64,000 bases of DNA from Streptomyces humi (GTDB lineage: Bacteria > Actinomycetota > Actinomycetes > Streptomycetales > Streptomycetaceae). The stretch's first letter is position 1. Every line of letters starts with the position of its first letter. The notes beneath the pieces were generated by a model. The model saw only the letters and a program-made list of their open reading frames with translations. It was not told the DNA's origin and did no database searches. The DNA lies in NCBI RefSeq assembly GCF_001005085.2, contig NZ_LBMU02000040.1, positions 124,001 to 188,000 on the forward strand, read 5' to 3'. Below are positions 51,961 to 60,550 of this stretch, piece after piece. The translations under genes were made by a program, and so were the position numbers.

Positions 51961-53916
51961 TTACGGGCGCCAGTCGATCAGGAGGCCGTCGTACAGCTCC
52001 GCGTCCGTGAGCTCCAGGGGGGTCGGGCCCGCGTGGAAGAAGGCCGTGTTGCCGGTCTTCAGCTTGCGGAGGTAGTCGAAGGCCTTGTTCTCGTGCTCGC
52101 CGAACGCGACGAAGGAGAAGAAGACCGAGGGGTGGGACTTCGCGGCGTCCGTGAGGGACTGGGTGGCCGGGGTCTTCGCGTCCGGGGCGCCGTCCGTCTG
52201 GAAGACGACGAGGGCGGGGGTGCCGGGGGTGGTGTTCGCGTCGTAGTGGGCGAGTACGGCTTCCACGGCCGCGTGGTAGCTGGTACGGCCCATCCGGCCG
52301 AGGCCGGCGTGCGCCTCGTCGATGGCGTTCTCGGGGGAGGCCTGGGTGAGGTCCGTGGTGCCGTCGACCTCGGTGGAGAAGAAGACGACGTGCACGGTGG
52401 GGGTGTCACCGGGCGGGGTGAGGTGGGTGGCGAGGGCGAGGGTCTGGTCGGCGAGGGCCTGCGCGGAGCCGTCCTTGTAGTACGACCGCATGCTCGCGGA
52501 GCGGTCGAGGACGAGGTAGGTGACGGCGTCGGCGGTGGAGAGGCCGGCCTTGGTGAGGGCGAGGCGGGCGGCGTCGTCGCCACCGGCCTCGGCTTCGCCT
52601 TCGGCCCCCTCGTCCCCACCCGCACCACCCGTGACGGTTTCGTCGTCGGCCGCGGGTGGCCCCTGCGGGGCGGACTCGCCGTCGGCGGCTGCGGCGGGGG
52701 CCGCCTCATCCGTACCGGCCGAGAAGACATCAGGCTCCGGCGTCAGCCGAATAACAGCCTCGACGTCCCCCTGGGCCGCGGGTGCGGATTCACCGGCGAC
52801 CGCGGTGGCGGGTTCGGCGGCGGCTGTGGTGACGGGGTCGCCGGTGGCTGTGGGCTCGCCGGTGGCCGCGGCTGCGGGTTCGGTGGTGGCCGCGGTGGTG
52901 GATTCGGTGGTCACAGCGGGTTCGGCCTCGGACGCCTCCACCGGCTCCGCCGTGACTCCGGCTTCCGGCTCGGACGCCTTCACCGGCTCCGCCGTGACTC
53001 CGGCTTCCGGCTCGGACGCCTTCACCGGCTCCGCCGTGACTTCGGCTTCCGGCTCGGACGCCTTCACCGGCTCCGCCGTGGCTTCGGCCTTCGGCTCGGG
53101 CTCGGCCACCGGCTCCGCCGTGGCTTCGGCCTTCGGCTCGGGCTCGGCCACCGGCTCCGCCGTGGCTTCGGCCTTCGGCTCGCCCGTGGCTTCGGGCTGC
53201 GCCTCGGGCACCGGTGCGGCCTCGGCTTCGGCGGTGGTCGGCTCCGCCGACGTCTCCGCATCGGCCTCGGGCTCGGCGGCCGGCTCGGCCGCCGCCTCGG
53301 CCTTGGTCTCCGCCTCGGCAGGGGTCGGCTCCGCCGTGGTGTCGGCGTCGGCTTCCGGCTCCGCCGTGGGCTCGGCCGTCGCTTCGGTGGTGGCCTCGGG
53401 CTCCGGTGCGGGTTCGGTCTCGGCGGTGGTCGGCTCTGCCGTCACCTCGGCCGAGGCCTCCGCCTCGGCAGGGGTCGGCTGCGCCGTGGTGTCGGCGTCG
53501 GCTTCCGGCTCCGCCGATGTCTCCGCGCCGGCCTCGGGCTCGGCTGTGGCGTCCGCCTCGGGCTCGGCGGTCGGCTCTGCCGTCACCTCGGCCGCGGCCT
53601 CCGCCTCCGCCTCGGCCGTCGGCTCGGGCTCCGGCTTGGGGGTCGGCTCTGCCGTCGGCTCGGGGGTCGGGGGCAGTTCTGGTTCGATCGTGCGGGATGC
53701 CTGCTTCGGCACCGTCACGTTGTCGAACGCCGCCGAGACGAGGTCGTGCTCGTCGTTCTCCGCCGGGCGGGGTTCCGGAACCGCCGTCGGTGTCTGAGCT
53801 TCCGCTTCTTGTGCCGATGTCGACTGCGAAGGGAGCTGGTCCGCACCCTCTGCTTCGGCGGGGCGCGGCTTTCGCGACCTGCCGAATGCGTTCCGCAGGA
53901 GAGTGAGAATGCCCAT
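51961..53916 (-). CDS. VWA-domain protein with a very long acidic repeat linker
   Basis: 651 residues from ATG 53914-53916. The N-terminus is a short basic segment ([19 protein letters not shown]). About residues 60-450 are disordered and acidic, made of Ala/Glu/Pro/Thr with 14-residue repeats such as [14 protein letters not shown] and [14 protein letters not shown]. The C-terminal 200 residues are a von Willebrand A domain: [17 protein letters not shown] carries the DxSxS metal site. [48 protein letters not shown] and [18 protein letters not shown] follow. No signal peptide or helix that must span a membrane, so it is probably cytosolic. Role unknown; VWA proteins of this type often accompany tellurium-resistance or stress systems. 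Confidence 0.85.
   Translation of the reverse strand: MGILTLLRNAFGRSRKPRPAEAEGADQLPSQSTSAQEAEAQTPTAVPEPRPAENDEHDLVSAAFDNVTVPKQASRTIEPELPPTPEPTAEPTPKPEPEPTAEAEAEAAAEVTAEPTAEPEADATAEPEAGAETSAEPEADADTTAQPTPAEAEASAEVTAEPTTAETEPAPEPEATTEATAEPTAEPEADADTTAEPTPAEAETKAEAAAEPAAEPEADAETSAEPTTAEAEAAPVPEAQPEATGEPKAEATAEPVAEPEPKAEATAEPVAEPEPKAEATAEPVKASEPEAEVTAEPVKASEPEAGVTAEPVKASEPEAGVTAEPVEASEAEPAVTTESTTAATTEPAAAATGEPTATGDPVTTAAAEPATAVAGESAPAAQGDVEAVIRLTPEPDVFSAGTDEAAPAAAADGESAPQGPPAADDETVTGGAGGDEGAEGEAEAGGDDAARLALTKAGLSTADAVTYLVLDRSASMRSYYKDGSAQALADQTLALATHLTPPGDTPTVHVVFFSTEVDGTTDLTQASPENAIDEAHAGLGRMGRTSYHAAVEAVLAHYDANTTPGTPALVVFQTDGAPDAKTPATQSLTDAAKSHPSVFFSFVAFGEHENKAFDYLRKLKTGNTAFFHAGPTPLELTDAELYDGLLIDWRP
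52934..53190 (-). repeat. 42-bp coding repeats of the VWA linker
   Basis: At least six in-frame 42-bp units (14 residues) occur in tandem from 52934. One type reads gcctTcaccggctccgcc, another gccaccggctccgccgtg; neighbouring units are nearly identical, which implies recent duplication. Confidence 0.85.
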
Positions 53917-54093
53917 GTGCGCAACCCTTCGCGTGAGTTGATACCCGTCAATCGCTGGCCAGGACGGACACGTAAGGTTAGCGGCCCCAGGTTGCGATCT
54001 TGGGGAGGGTCGATGACTCCTGTCCGGCGTCCGGCGGTCGAGTCCGGGCGCGGCCGTCAACTTCCCCTCGGTTACTCGCGGTTCACCTTCCGT

Positions 54094-56058
54094 TCAGTGC
54101 GGGGAGGCGATCGCCCTGGCCGCCGCCACCTCCTGGCGGAGCGGTTCGAGAACGCTGTCCGGCGGGCCCGTGAGATCCGTGCGGACCGAGATCAGGGTCT
54201 CGGACTCACGGACGCCCGTCGCCAGCTCGCGCAGTTGCAGGGCGACCTGGTCCACCTCGGCCCGGGACGGCGGAGGCGCCCCGTGCCGTACCCGTACCCG
54301 GGCCGCCGTCGTCGCGTCGACGATCCGTTCCACGGCCACCACCAGCGGCCACCAGGCCGCCGCCCGGCGACCCGTGGGCGGCGGCTCTGTCAGGGCGCGC
54401 TGGAACTCGGTGCGGATGGTGGACAGGTCGCGGTAGAGGCGGCGGCGCATCCGCGCGCGGCCGGCGGCATCGGGGCCGTCGGCGCCGTCGGAGCCGTCCT
54501 TGAAGGCCAGCTCGACATAGGCCGCCGTGTCCGCCACCGCGTCGGCGAGACGGTCGCCGACCCGGGTGCGCCAGCTCTCCGGCCACAGCAGGTACCCGGC
54601 GACCAGGGCGATCGCGCAGCCCATCAGGGAGTCCAGGAGGCGGGGCAGGAGCAGCGCCGTGCCCTGGTGGTTCAGCACGTCGGAGAGGAGGAGGATCACC
54701 GGCGTGATGGCCGCCGTCTGGAAGCCGTACCCACGCGGGGTGAGAGCCGGGATCAGGGGGGCCAAAACCATCATCACCGGTACGTCCCACCAGCCGCGCG
54801 GCACCAGGGTGAGGACGGTCGCCGCCACCACCAGGCCCGCCACGGTGCCCAGCGCGCGCAGCAGGGCGCGGGAGAAGACCGAGCCGAAGTCCGGCTTGAG
54901 GACGAACGTGATGGTGAGGGCGACCCAGTAGGAACGGGGGACGGGGACGAGGGAGACCAGGGCCTGCGCGATGCCGATGCACAGGGCGAGGCGGATGCCG
55001 TAGCGCCAGGAGTTGGCGGAGAGCACGACGTTGCGGGCGGCGCGGGCGGTGCGGATGCCGAGCGCGGCCGGGCGGCCGAGGCGGTCGTCGATGCCCCGCG
55101 GGTCGACGTCGGGGCTGGTGGCGACCTCGGCGACGTGCCGCAGGGCATGGTCGACGGCCCGGCCGGTCTCGTTGACCGGTTCGGGCAGGTGGAGCCCGGT
55201 CGGGCCGGTGTAGCCGGTCTCGATGGCGTCGGCGAGGTGCCGGACCGCCGCCGGGACCTCGGGCGGCAGCGGTCGCGCCGCCAGCCGGACCGCGGGGGCG
55301 GCTTCCACCACCGGGGTGATCGCGTTCAACTGGGCGAGCATCCGGGTGAGTTCGCGGTTGCGGCCCCGGTAGCGGGCCCGCCGGGCCAGGATCAGGTCGT
55401 ACGACTGGTTCAGTGACTGGGTGACGGTGTGCCGGGCGCGGTCGTACGCCTCGCCGTCGCCGGTGTCGCTCACGGTCAGCAGGTCGGCGACGGTGCGGTA
55501 GGAGGCGGCGACCGCCGAGCGTTCCGGTACGCCCGAGCGCAGCGGCCAGGCCAGCAGGGCGAGCAGGAGGACGAGCAGGCCGCCGCCGGTCATCAGGACG
55601 GGGGTCAGCCACCAGGCGCCGGGCAGCGGCAGACCGGCACCGATGACGGAGTTGAGCAGGAGGAGGAGGCCGGAGACGGAGGACACCGCGCCGATCGTCG
55701 AGATCATCCCGGAGAGCAGCGCGACGACGGTGACGACGGCGACCGTCAGCCAGCCCTGGCCGTAGACCAGGGAGCCCAGGGTGACGCCGACGGCGCCGAA
55801 GAGCTGGGGGACCGCGATGTTGAGGATCCGCATGCGGTAGGCGTCGGCGGTGTCGCCGATGACCCCGGACAGGGCGCCCATCGAGGCGAGCGCGCCGTAC
55901 GCGGGCTGTCCGGCCGCGAGCCCCACGGCGAGCGGCAGGGCCATGCCGAGCGCGGCGCGGGCGAGGGCGGGCCAGTTGAGAGGCGCTGCCTGCTGGGGCC
56001 GGAGGTTCCTCACCAGCCAGTCGGGGGGTGTGAGGCCGATGGGGAACTCGCGGGACAT
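54094..56058 (-). CDS. FUSC-family membrane protein (aromatic acid exporter-like)
   Basis: 654 residues from ATG 56056-56058. Two groups of about six membrane helices are separated by a cytosolic region: the first in residues 30-190 (LARAALGMALPLAVGLAAG, ILNIAVPQLFGAVGVTLGSLV) and the second in 350-510 (LCIGIAQALVSLVPVPRSYWVALTITFVLKPDFGSVFSRALLRALGTVAGLVV). The motif PRSYWVALTITFVLKPDFG is a FUSC/YccC signature. The cytosolic tail ends in helical segments (RRLYRDLSTIRTEFQRALTE). It probably exports aromatic or other organic acids, but the family is broad. It lies between the VWA gene and an alpha/beta hydrolase on the same strand, 29 bp from the latter. Confidence 0.87.
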   Translation of the reverse strand: MSREFPIGLTPPDWLVRNLRPQQAAPLNWPALARAALGMALPLAVGLAAGQPAYGALASMGALSGVIGDTADAYRMRILNIAVPQLFGAVGVTLGSLVYGQGWLTVAVVTVVALLSGMISTIGAVSSVSGLLLLLNSVIGAGLPLPGAWWLTPVLMTGGGLLVLLLALLAWPLRSGVPERSAVAASYRTVADLLTVSDTGDGEAYDRARHTVTQSLNQSYDLILARRARYRGRNRELTRMLAQLNAITPVVEAAPAVRLAARPLPPEVPAAVRHLADAIETGYTGPTGLHLPEPVNETGRAVDHALRHVAEVATSPDVDPRGIDDRLGRPAALGIRTARAARNVVLSANSWRYGIRLALCIGIAQALVSLVPVPRSYWVALTITFVLKPDFGSVFSRALLRALGTVAGLVVAATVLTLVPRGWWDVPVMMVLAPLIPALTPRGYGFQTAAITPVILLLSDVLNHQGTALLLPRLLDSLMGCAIALVAGYLLWPESWRTRVGDRLADAVADTAAYVELAFKDGSDGADGPDAAGRARMRRRLYRDLSTIRTEFQRALTEPPPTGRRAAAWWPLVVAVERIVDATTAARVRVRHGAPPPSRAEVDQVALQLRELATGVRESETLISVRTDLTGPPDSVLEPLRQEVAAARAIASPH

Positions 56059-56087
56059 GTGCCCATTATCGGGGTACGTGCTCGGGC

Positions 56088-56879
56088 TTACGGTGCTCGG
56101 TCCACGCGCGCCAGGAACTCCCCCAGCACCCGGTTGAACTCCGCCGGGCGTTCCAGGTTCGGCATGTGGGCCGAGCCGTCGATCACCCGGAGGGCCGCGT
56201 CGGGGAGGAGGGCGTGCATGGCCTCGGCGTCGGAGACGGGGGTGAACTCGTCGTCCGCGCCGACCACCACCAGGGCCGGGACGGTGACCCTCGTCAGCAG
56301 GGGACGGTAGTCGGGGCGTTCGGCCCGGCCGCGCAGGGCGGCCGCCGCGCCCTCGGGGTCCGTCGCCGTCATCATGCCGTGGACGTGGGCCCGCACGGCC
56401 GGGGCGGCGTCGGGGGCGACCATCTTCGCCAGCACCTCGTCGGCGTAGCCCCGCATGCCCTCGCGCAGGAGCCGGTCGGCCGTCGCGTTGCGGGCCCGCC
56501 TGCCCTCCGGGGTCTCGGGGGCGGGGAAGGTGTCCGCCAGGACCAGGCCGCGGACGCGGGCGGGGCCGAGGCGGTCGTAGCACTCCATCGCGATCTGGCC
56601 GCCCATGGAGAGGCCCGCGACGACACAGGCCGGTACGCCCAGTGCGTCGAGCAGGTCCTCGAGGTCGGCGGCGAAGCGGGAGAGCGGGGTGATGCCGGGA
56701 GTGACCGGGGAGGCGCCGTAGCCGCGCAGGTCGGGGGCGATGACGCGGCGGCCGGCGGAGAAGGCCGTCAGCTGGGGGCGCCACATCGTGCGGTCGAACG
56801 GGTGGCCGTGGATCAGGAGGAGGGGGGTGGGTGTGGCGGAACATGGACCTTTGTCGTCATATGCGAGGCAGGGGGGCAT
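56088..56879 (-). CDS. Alpha/beta hydrolase
   Basis: 263 residues from ATG 56877-56879. The fold is clear: oxyanion region LLLIHGHPFDRTMW, nucleophile elbow VVAGLSMGGQIAME with Ser, acid residue in VVVGADDEFTPVSDAEA, and catalytic His in DGSAHMPNLERP. Loops do not reveal a substrate; 3-oxoadipate enol-lactonase and bromoperoxidase types are similar. It diverges from a MocR gene, and both share the 72-bp promoter region that contains the direct-repeat operator, so it may be the MocR target. Transcription may continue into the FUSC gene's upstream side, since the FUSC start lies just 29 bp beyond its stop. Confidence 0.86.
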   Translation of the reverse strand: MPPCLAYDDKGPCSATPTPLLLIHGHPFDRTMWRPQLTAFSAGRRVIAPDLRGYGASPVTPGITPLSRFAADLEDLLDALGVPACVVAGLSMGGQIAMECYDRLGPARVRGLVLADTFPAPETPEGRRARNATADRLLREGMRGYADEVLAKMVAPDAAPAVRAHVHGMMTATDPEGAAAALRGRAERPDYRPLLTRVTVPALVVVGADDEFTPVSDAEAMHALLPDAALRVIDGSAHMPNLERPAEFNRVLGEFLARVDRAP

Positions 56880-56905
56880 GTGATCGACCCTAGGTTCCGG
56901 TAACT

Positions 56906-56940
56906 CCTCGGTGCAATAAGATCTTTGCCCTCGGTGCAAT
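56906..56940. promoter_or_regulatory. Direct-repeat operator of MocR type
   Basis: CCTCGGTGCAAT appears twice in the same orientation (56906-56917 and 56929-56940), 23 bp start-to-start. TAAGAT at 56917-56922, between the copies, could be a -10 box. MocR proteins (such as GabR and PdxR) often bind direct repeats in the promoter shared with their target. Confidence 0.7.
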
Positions 56941-56951
56941 GTGGAGGGGTC

Positions 56952-58385
56952 ATGGACGACTTCCGGGGGATCGCCGACCGGATCGCTCTGGACATCGCGC
57001 GGGGGCGGCTGCGGGCGGGGCAACGGCTGCCCCCGCAGCGGGCGTTCGCGCGGCGGCACGGGATCGCCGCCTCGACGGCCGGGCGGGTGTACGCCGAACT
57101 CGTGCGGCGTGGGCTGGTGGTGGGCGAGGTCGGACGCGGCACCTTCGTCCGGGCCACGGCGGACCTGCCGCGGAGCTGGGCGCTCGTCGAGGACAGGAAC
57201 GGCGACCGGAACGGGGGCAGGGGCAGGGACGGGGGCAGGGACGAGAACAGGAACGGGGGCAGGGACGGGGACGGGGACGAGGGGCCGGGCGGGGGCGGTG
57301 GAGGTGCCGGGCGCGTCAACCTGGAGCTCAACTACCCCGTGGTGGCCGGGCAGGCGGAGCTGCTGGCGCCGGCCCTCGCTCCCCTGCTCCGGGCCGACGC
57401 GCTCACCGTCGCCCTGCGGCCCGCACCCGCCGACGGCACCCCGGACGCCCGGGAGGCCGTCGCCGCGCTGCTGGCCACCGGCGGCTGGCGACCCGACCCG
57501 GGCCGTGTCCTCTTCACCGGCAACGCCCGGCAGGCCATCGCCGCCACCCTGGCCTCCCTGGTACCGCCGGGCGGCCGGGTCGGGGTGGAGCCGCTGACGT
57601 ATCCGCTGGTCAAGGAGGTCGCCGGGCGGCTCTCCGTCACTCTCGTGCCGGTGGCCACGGACGACGAGGGGCCGGTCGTGGAGTCGGTGCTCGCCGCGCA
57701 CCGGTCGGGGCCGCTCTCCGCCCTCTACCTCCAGCCGACCCTGCACAACCCGACGTCCCTGACCGTGCCGGCCGGGCGGCGGGAGCATCTCGCGCGTGCC
57801 GTCCGCGACCTGGGGCTGCCGGTCGTGGAGGACCGGATCTGGTCCTTCCTGCACGGCGGTGCCGAGCCGCCGCTGGCCGCCCTCGCCCCGGAGCAGGTCC
57901 ACCTCGTGGACGGGCTCTCCAAGCGGGTCGCGCCCGGACTCACCGTCGGGTTCGCCGTCGTACCGCGGGACCGGGTGGCGGCGGTGGCGGACGCCGTGCG
58001 CTCCGGGGGGTGGGGCGCGGGGGCGTTCGCGCTGGAGGCGGCCGTGCGGTGGCTCGGGGACGGGACCGTGGCGCGGCTCGCCGAGGCCAAGCGGGCACAG
58101 GCCCGGCGCCGTCAGGGGATCCTCCGCGAGGCGCTCGACGGGTTCGCCGTACGGGCCGATCCCGGCGGGTACTTCGCCTGGTGGGAGCTGCCGGCGCCGT
58201 GGCGGGCCGACGAGTTCACGGCGGTCGCGGCGGCGCACGGGATCGCGATCACGCCCGGCACCGCCTTCCGTGTCGACCCGAGGCGGACACCGGACGCGGT
58301 ACGCCTCGGGCTCGCGTCGACGGAGGAACCGGAACTGGCGGGCGCGCTGTGCACCCTGGCCCGCCTCGCGGCCCGACACCCCTGA
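56952..58385 (+). CDS. MocR/GabR-type regulator (GntR HTH fused to aminotransferase fold)
   Basis: 477 residues from ATG 56952 behind GGAGGGG. The winged helix covers about residues 1-75 (IADRIALDIARGRLRAGQRLPPQRAFARRHGIAASTAGRVYAELVRRGLV). A linker with repeated Gly/Arg/Asp/Asn units (GDRNGGRGRDGGRDENRNGG) connects it to a fold type I aminotransferase domain, with the PLP lysine in LVDGLSKRVAPGLTVGFAV. Such regulators sense PLP-linked amines. The linker is longer and more repetitive than usual. The substrate is unknown; the divergent alpha/beta hydrolase is the best candidate target. Confidence 0.88.
   Translation: MDDFRGIADRIALDIARGRLRAGQRLPPQRAFARRHGIAASTAGRVYAELVRRGLVVGEVGRGTFVRATADLPRSWALVEDRNGDRNGGRGRDGGRDENRNGGRDGDGDEGPGGGGGGAGRVNLELNYPVVAGQAELLAPALAPLLRADALTVALRPAPADGTPDAREAVAALLATGGWRPDPGRVLFTGNARQAIAATLASLVPPGGRVGVEPLTYPLVKEVAGRLSVTLVPVATDDEGPVVESVLAAHRSGPLSALYLQPTLHNPTSLTVPAGRREHLARAVRDLGLPVVEDRIWSFLHGGAEPPLAALAPEQVHLVDGLSKRVAPGLTVGFAVVPRDRVAAVADAVRSGGWGAGAFALEAAVRWLGDGTVARLAEAKRAQARRRQGILREALDGFAVRADPGGYFAWWELPAPWRADEFTAVAAAHGIAITPGTAFRVDPRRTPDAVRLGLASTEEPELAGALCTLARLAARHP
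57183..57305 (+). repeat. Repeats in the MocR linker
   Basis: Tandem degenerate units around ggggcagggacggg encode Gly/Arg/Asp/Asn repeats between the DNA-binding and aminotransferase domains. Confidence 0.7.
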
Positions 58386-58411
58386 CGAGGGCTCCGACGC
58401 GGGCCGGCCGG

Positions 58412-59479
58412 TCACGTGACGGGCATGTTCTGGTCCGAGGACGGTGTGTCCGTCCTCAGCGAGCCGGGATCGGCCGTGCCGGTGTCCGGTTCCCGGAGCG
58501 CCGCCGGGCGGCGGCGGGCGTAGCGGCTGAGCCAGGCCAGCAGGGCGACCGTCAGGCCGAGGGCGAGGAGCAGCCAGGAGACCGTGCGGAGGGTGGCCGT
58601 CAGGGCGTCGTAGACGGCGGCCGCGGCCGGGTGCGGGACGTCGGACGGCAGGCCGGCCAGGGTGAGGGCGCGGCCGGCCGACAGGGCGAGGCCGAGCAGG
58701 GCGCCGCCCAGCGCCGTGCCCAGCGCGGTCGCGGTGACGGCGCGGCGGCGGCGGACGGCGAGGGCGATACCGCCGGCCGCGAAGACGACGGCGGCGACGG
58801 GCAGCCAGAACCCGGCGACTTCGAGCACGTGGAACCCCTTCCGGAGCCGGTCCAGTTCGGCGGCCGGGAGGACGGCGACCGCCGTGTGCTGGACCGGGAT
58901 ACGGGCCGCGAGCGGCACATGGTCGTGGGCGAGCTGGTCCCTGACCTGTGCGGTGACCGGGGCGAGGTCGACGGTCACGGCCTCCTCGCGCTCGTCCTGG
59001 AGGGCGCGCAGCACGGCGTCATGGGTGGCCCGGTTGCCGGCGTCCCAGGCCAGCCGGAAGGCCCGGGTCTGGGTGAAGGAGCGGACCGCCTCGTGGACGA
59101 ACGGAGCCACCGTGCCCTGCATGGGCGGGCCGACGTCCACCTCGCGCATGATGCCGTCGCCGACGGTGTCCGCCACCGCGTCCCGGACGTCCGGGTCCTC
59201 GGCCAGCGGTGCCATCGTGGTGACGTACTGTCCGGTGTCCGCCAGCCCGTACGCCGCCCAGGCCGACAGCGCCCCGAACGGCAGGAGCAGACCCGACAGC
59301 GTGATCAGCAGGGCCGACAGGGCGTGCCGGAACCGGGGGCGCCGGGCGGTCCACGCCGGCCGCGCGCCACGGGCGGGCCGGAGGGCGCCGGCCGCCGCGC
59401 GCCGGGTGGTCCGTGTGGGCCACGGGGTCCGTGCGGCCCGTGCGCGGCCCGGCGGCCGCCGTACGGGCCCGGGGAGCAC
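58412..59479 (-). CDS. Multi-TM membrane protein of unknown function
   Basis: 355 residues from GTG 59477-59479, which has GGAGG ten bases upstream; the frame stays open a little further. The first 50 residues are a basic Pro/Arg/Ala-rich cytosolic tail. One membrane helix (ALSALLITLSGLLLPFGALSAWAAYGLAD) leads to a soluble extracellular domain of about 140 residues (VTTMAPLAEDPDVRDAVADTVGDGIMREVDV), and three more helices follow (FWLPVAAVVFAAGGIALAV, ATALGTALGGALLGLALSAG, TVSWLLLALGLTVALLAWL). The shape is one seen in actinobacterial integral membrane proteins with no known role. It converges on the MocR gene. Confidence 0.75.
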   Translation of the reverse strand: MLPGPVRRPPGRARAARTPWPTRTTRRAAAGALRPARGARPAWTARRPRFRHALSALLITLSGLLLPFGALSAWAAYGLADTGQYVTTMAPLAEDPDVRDAVADTVGDGIMREVDVGPPMQGTVAPFVHEAVRSFTQTRAFRLAWDAGNRATHDAVLRALQDEREEAVTVDLAPVTAQVRDQLAHDHVPLAARIPVQHTAVAVLPAAELDRLRKGFHVLEVAGFWLPVAAVVFAAGGIALAVRRRRAVTATALGTALGGALLGLALSAGRALTLAGLPSDVPHPAAAAVYDALTATLRTVSWLLLALGLTVALLAWLSRYARRRPAALREPDTGTADPGSLRTDTPSSDQNMPVT

Positions 59480-59852
59480 TGAGGGCACGCCTCCAGGCAA
59501 TCCGCTGAGGGCCGGTCAGGCGAGCGGTACGACTGCATTCGGGGGTATCGCGGACACCGGCCGGGCCGAACGGGCGACACGGCGGCCGTCCGCGCCGGAA
59601 ACCCCTGGCGCGCCGCGCTCCGGTGGAGGGCTGGGCCGAACGGGTGTTTCCTGGATCCGGGTGCGGCTTCCGGTCTTCCGGAGCCGGAGAGCCGGAGCCC
59701 CGCCGGGATGTCGCCGGGTGCCCGCATCGGCCCCGGTGACCGGTGAGGGAAAAAGGGGAACGCGTGGGCCCCGGCCGTGACGGCGGGGCCCACGCGTGTG
59801 CGGCGGAACGGCTCGTGTGCCGTGGAACGGCCGCGGGAGCCGCCCGCGGTGG
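59480..59852. other. Intergenic region with a minus-strand terminator
   Basis: About 370 bp without a gene I can support. It holds the terminator at 59760-59797 and otherwise no repeat or RNA that I recognise. Confidence 0.5.
59760..59797 (-). terminator. Intrinsic terminator of the 146-residue membrane protein gene
   Basis: Perfect 13-bp stem ACGCGTGGGCCCC/GGGGCCCACGCGT with a 12-base loop. On the minus strand it is followed by TTCCCCTTTTT, a real T-tract, which is rare in this GC-rich genome. Confidence 0.85.
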
Positions 59853-60293
59853 CTATCGGATGCGGTGTCCGGCCGCGTCCTCGTGGGTGTAGAACCGGTA
59901 GAACATCAGGATCAGGGTGACGAAGGCGACGGTCAGGGCCATGCCGATGGACCGCAGGATCGCGTCGCCGGACGAGCTGTACAGGAAACCGAACGCGATG
60001 CCGGCGAACGCCGCCCACACCGCCGCGTGCAGTTCCCGGGGCAGCCGGGGGGCGTAGGTCATGACCGCCCACAACACGACCGCGAACACGATGGCGCTCA
60101 CGAAGCCGGTCAGCAGGTTCCAGCCGGTGATCGGCCCGCCGGCCCGGCGGTTCGCCGCGACCCAGTCGCCGTAGATCAGCCCGGTCACGACGGAGATGGC
60201 GATCCGGGCCCGGGTGTGGGTCCGGGCGCTGAAGATGTCGGGAGTACGACCACCCCGGGTCATGCCCCCGGTCGTCGGTGCCGCTTGAGCCAT
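59853..60293 (-). CDS. Small membrane protein, about four TM
   Basis: 146 residues from ATG 60291-60293 behind GAGGAG. The N-terminus is hydrophilic (MAQAAPTTGGMTRGGRTPDIFSART). Helices follow: ARIAISVVTGLIYGDWVAA, GWNLLTGFVSAIVFAVVLWAVM, AAVWAAFAGIAFGFLYSS and ILRSIGMALTVAFVTLILMFYRFYT. No family is recognised. It is divergent from the PP2C phosphatase across 257 bp that contain 33-bp repeats. Confidence 0.75.
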   Translation of the reverse strand: MAQAAPTTGGMTRGGRTPDIFSARTHTRARIAISVVTGLIYGDWVAANRRAGGPITGWNLLTGFVSAIVFAVVLWAVMTYAPRLPRELHAAVWAAFAGIAFGFLYSSSGDAILRSIGMALTVAFVTLILMFYRFYTHEDAAGHRIR

Positions 60294-60439
60294 GCGAGCG
60301 CTCCTCTCTCCTCGTCCCCACCTTCCAGGGCACACCTGCGGGTACCCCCTGGCAAGTCGGCCGCACCACATTTGTCACGCGGTTCCGGACGAGCCCCGAC
60401 GGGCCGACGAGCCGTCCGGCGCACGACGCCCGTGCGACG

Positions 60440-60517
60440 GCGGTACGACGCCGGTGACGGGTGCTACGACGTGCGGTACGACGGCGGTGACCGGTGCTAC
60501 GACGTGCGGTACGACGT
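60440..60517. repeat. 33-bp tandem repeats upstream of the PP2C gene
   Basis: Two units of 33 bp start at 60440 and 60473 (gcggtacgacg ... gggtgctacgacgt) and a partial third begins at 60506. They end 34 bases before the phosphatase GTG start. Confidence 0.85.
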
Positions 60518-60550
60518 GCGGCCCGTCCACGCCCGTGTTTCCCTGACTTC

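Noticed and set aside
52520-53797. Long plus-strand frame of Ser/Ala/Gly/Val repeats opposite the VWA gene
   Set aside because: It is the exact antisense of the acidic linker; the repeats create an open frame by codon bias. No ribosome site and no domain.
56880-58415. N-terminal extension of the alpha/beta hydrolase
   Set aside because: Antisense to the MocR gene; the hydrolase begins at ATG 56879.
58411-58420. GTCACGTGAC palindrome sharing the CACGTG core of parS
   Set aside because: It lacks the flanking TTT/AAA of parS, and lies over a stop codon; chance palindrome likely.
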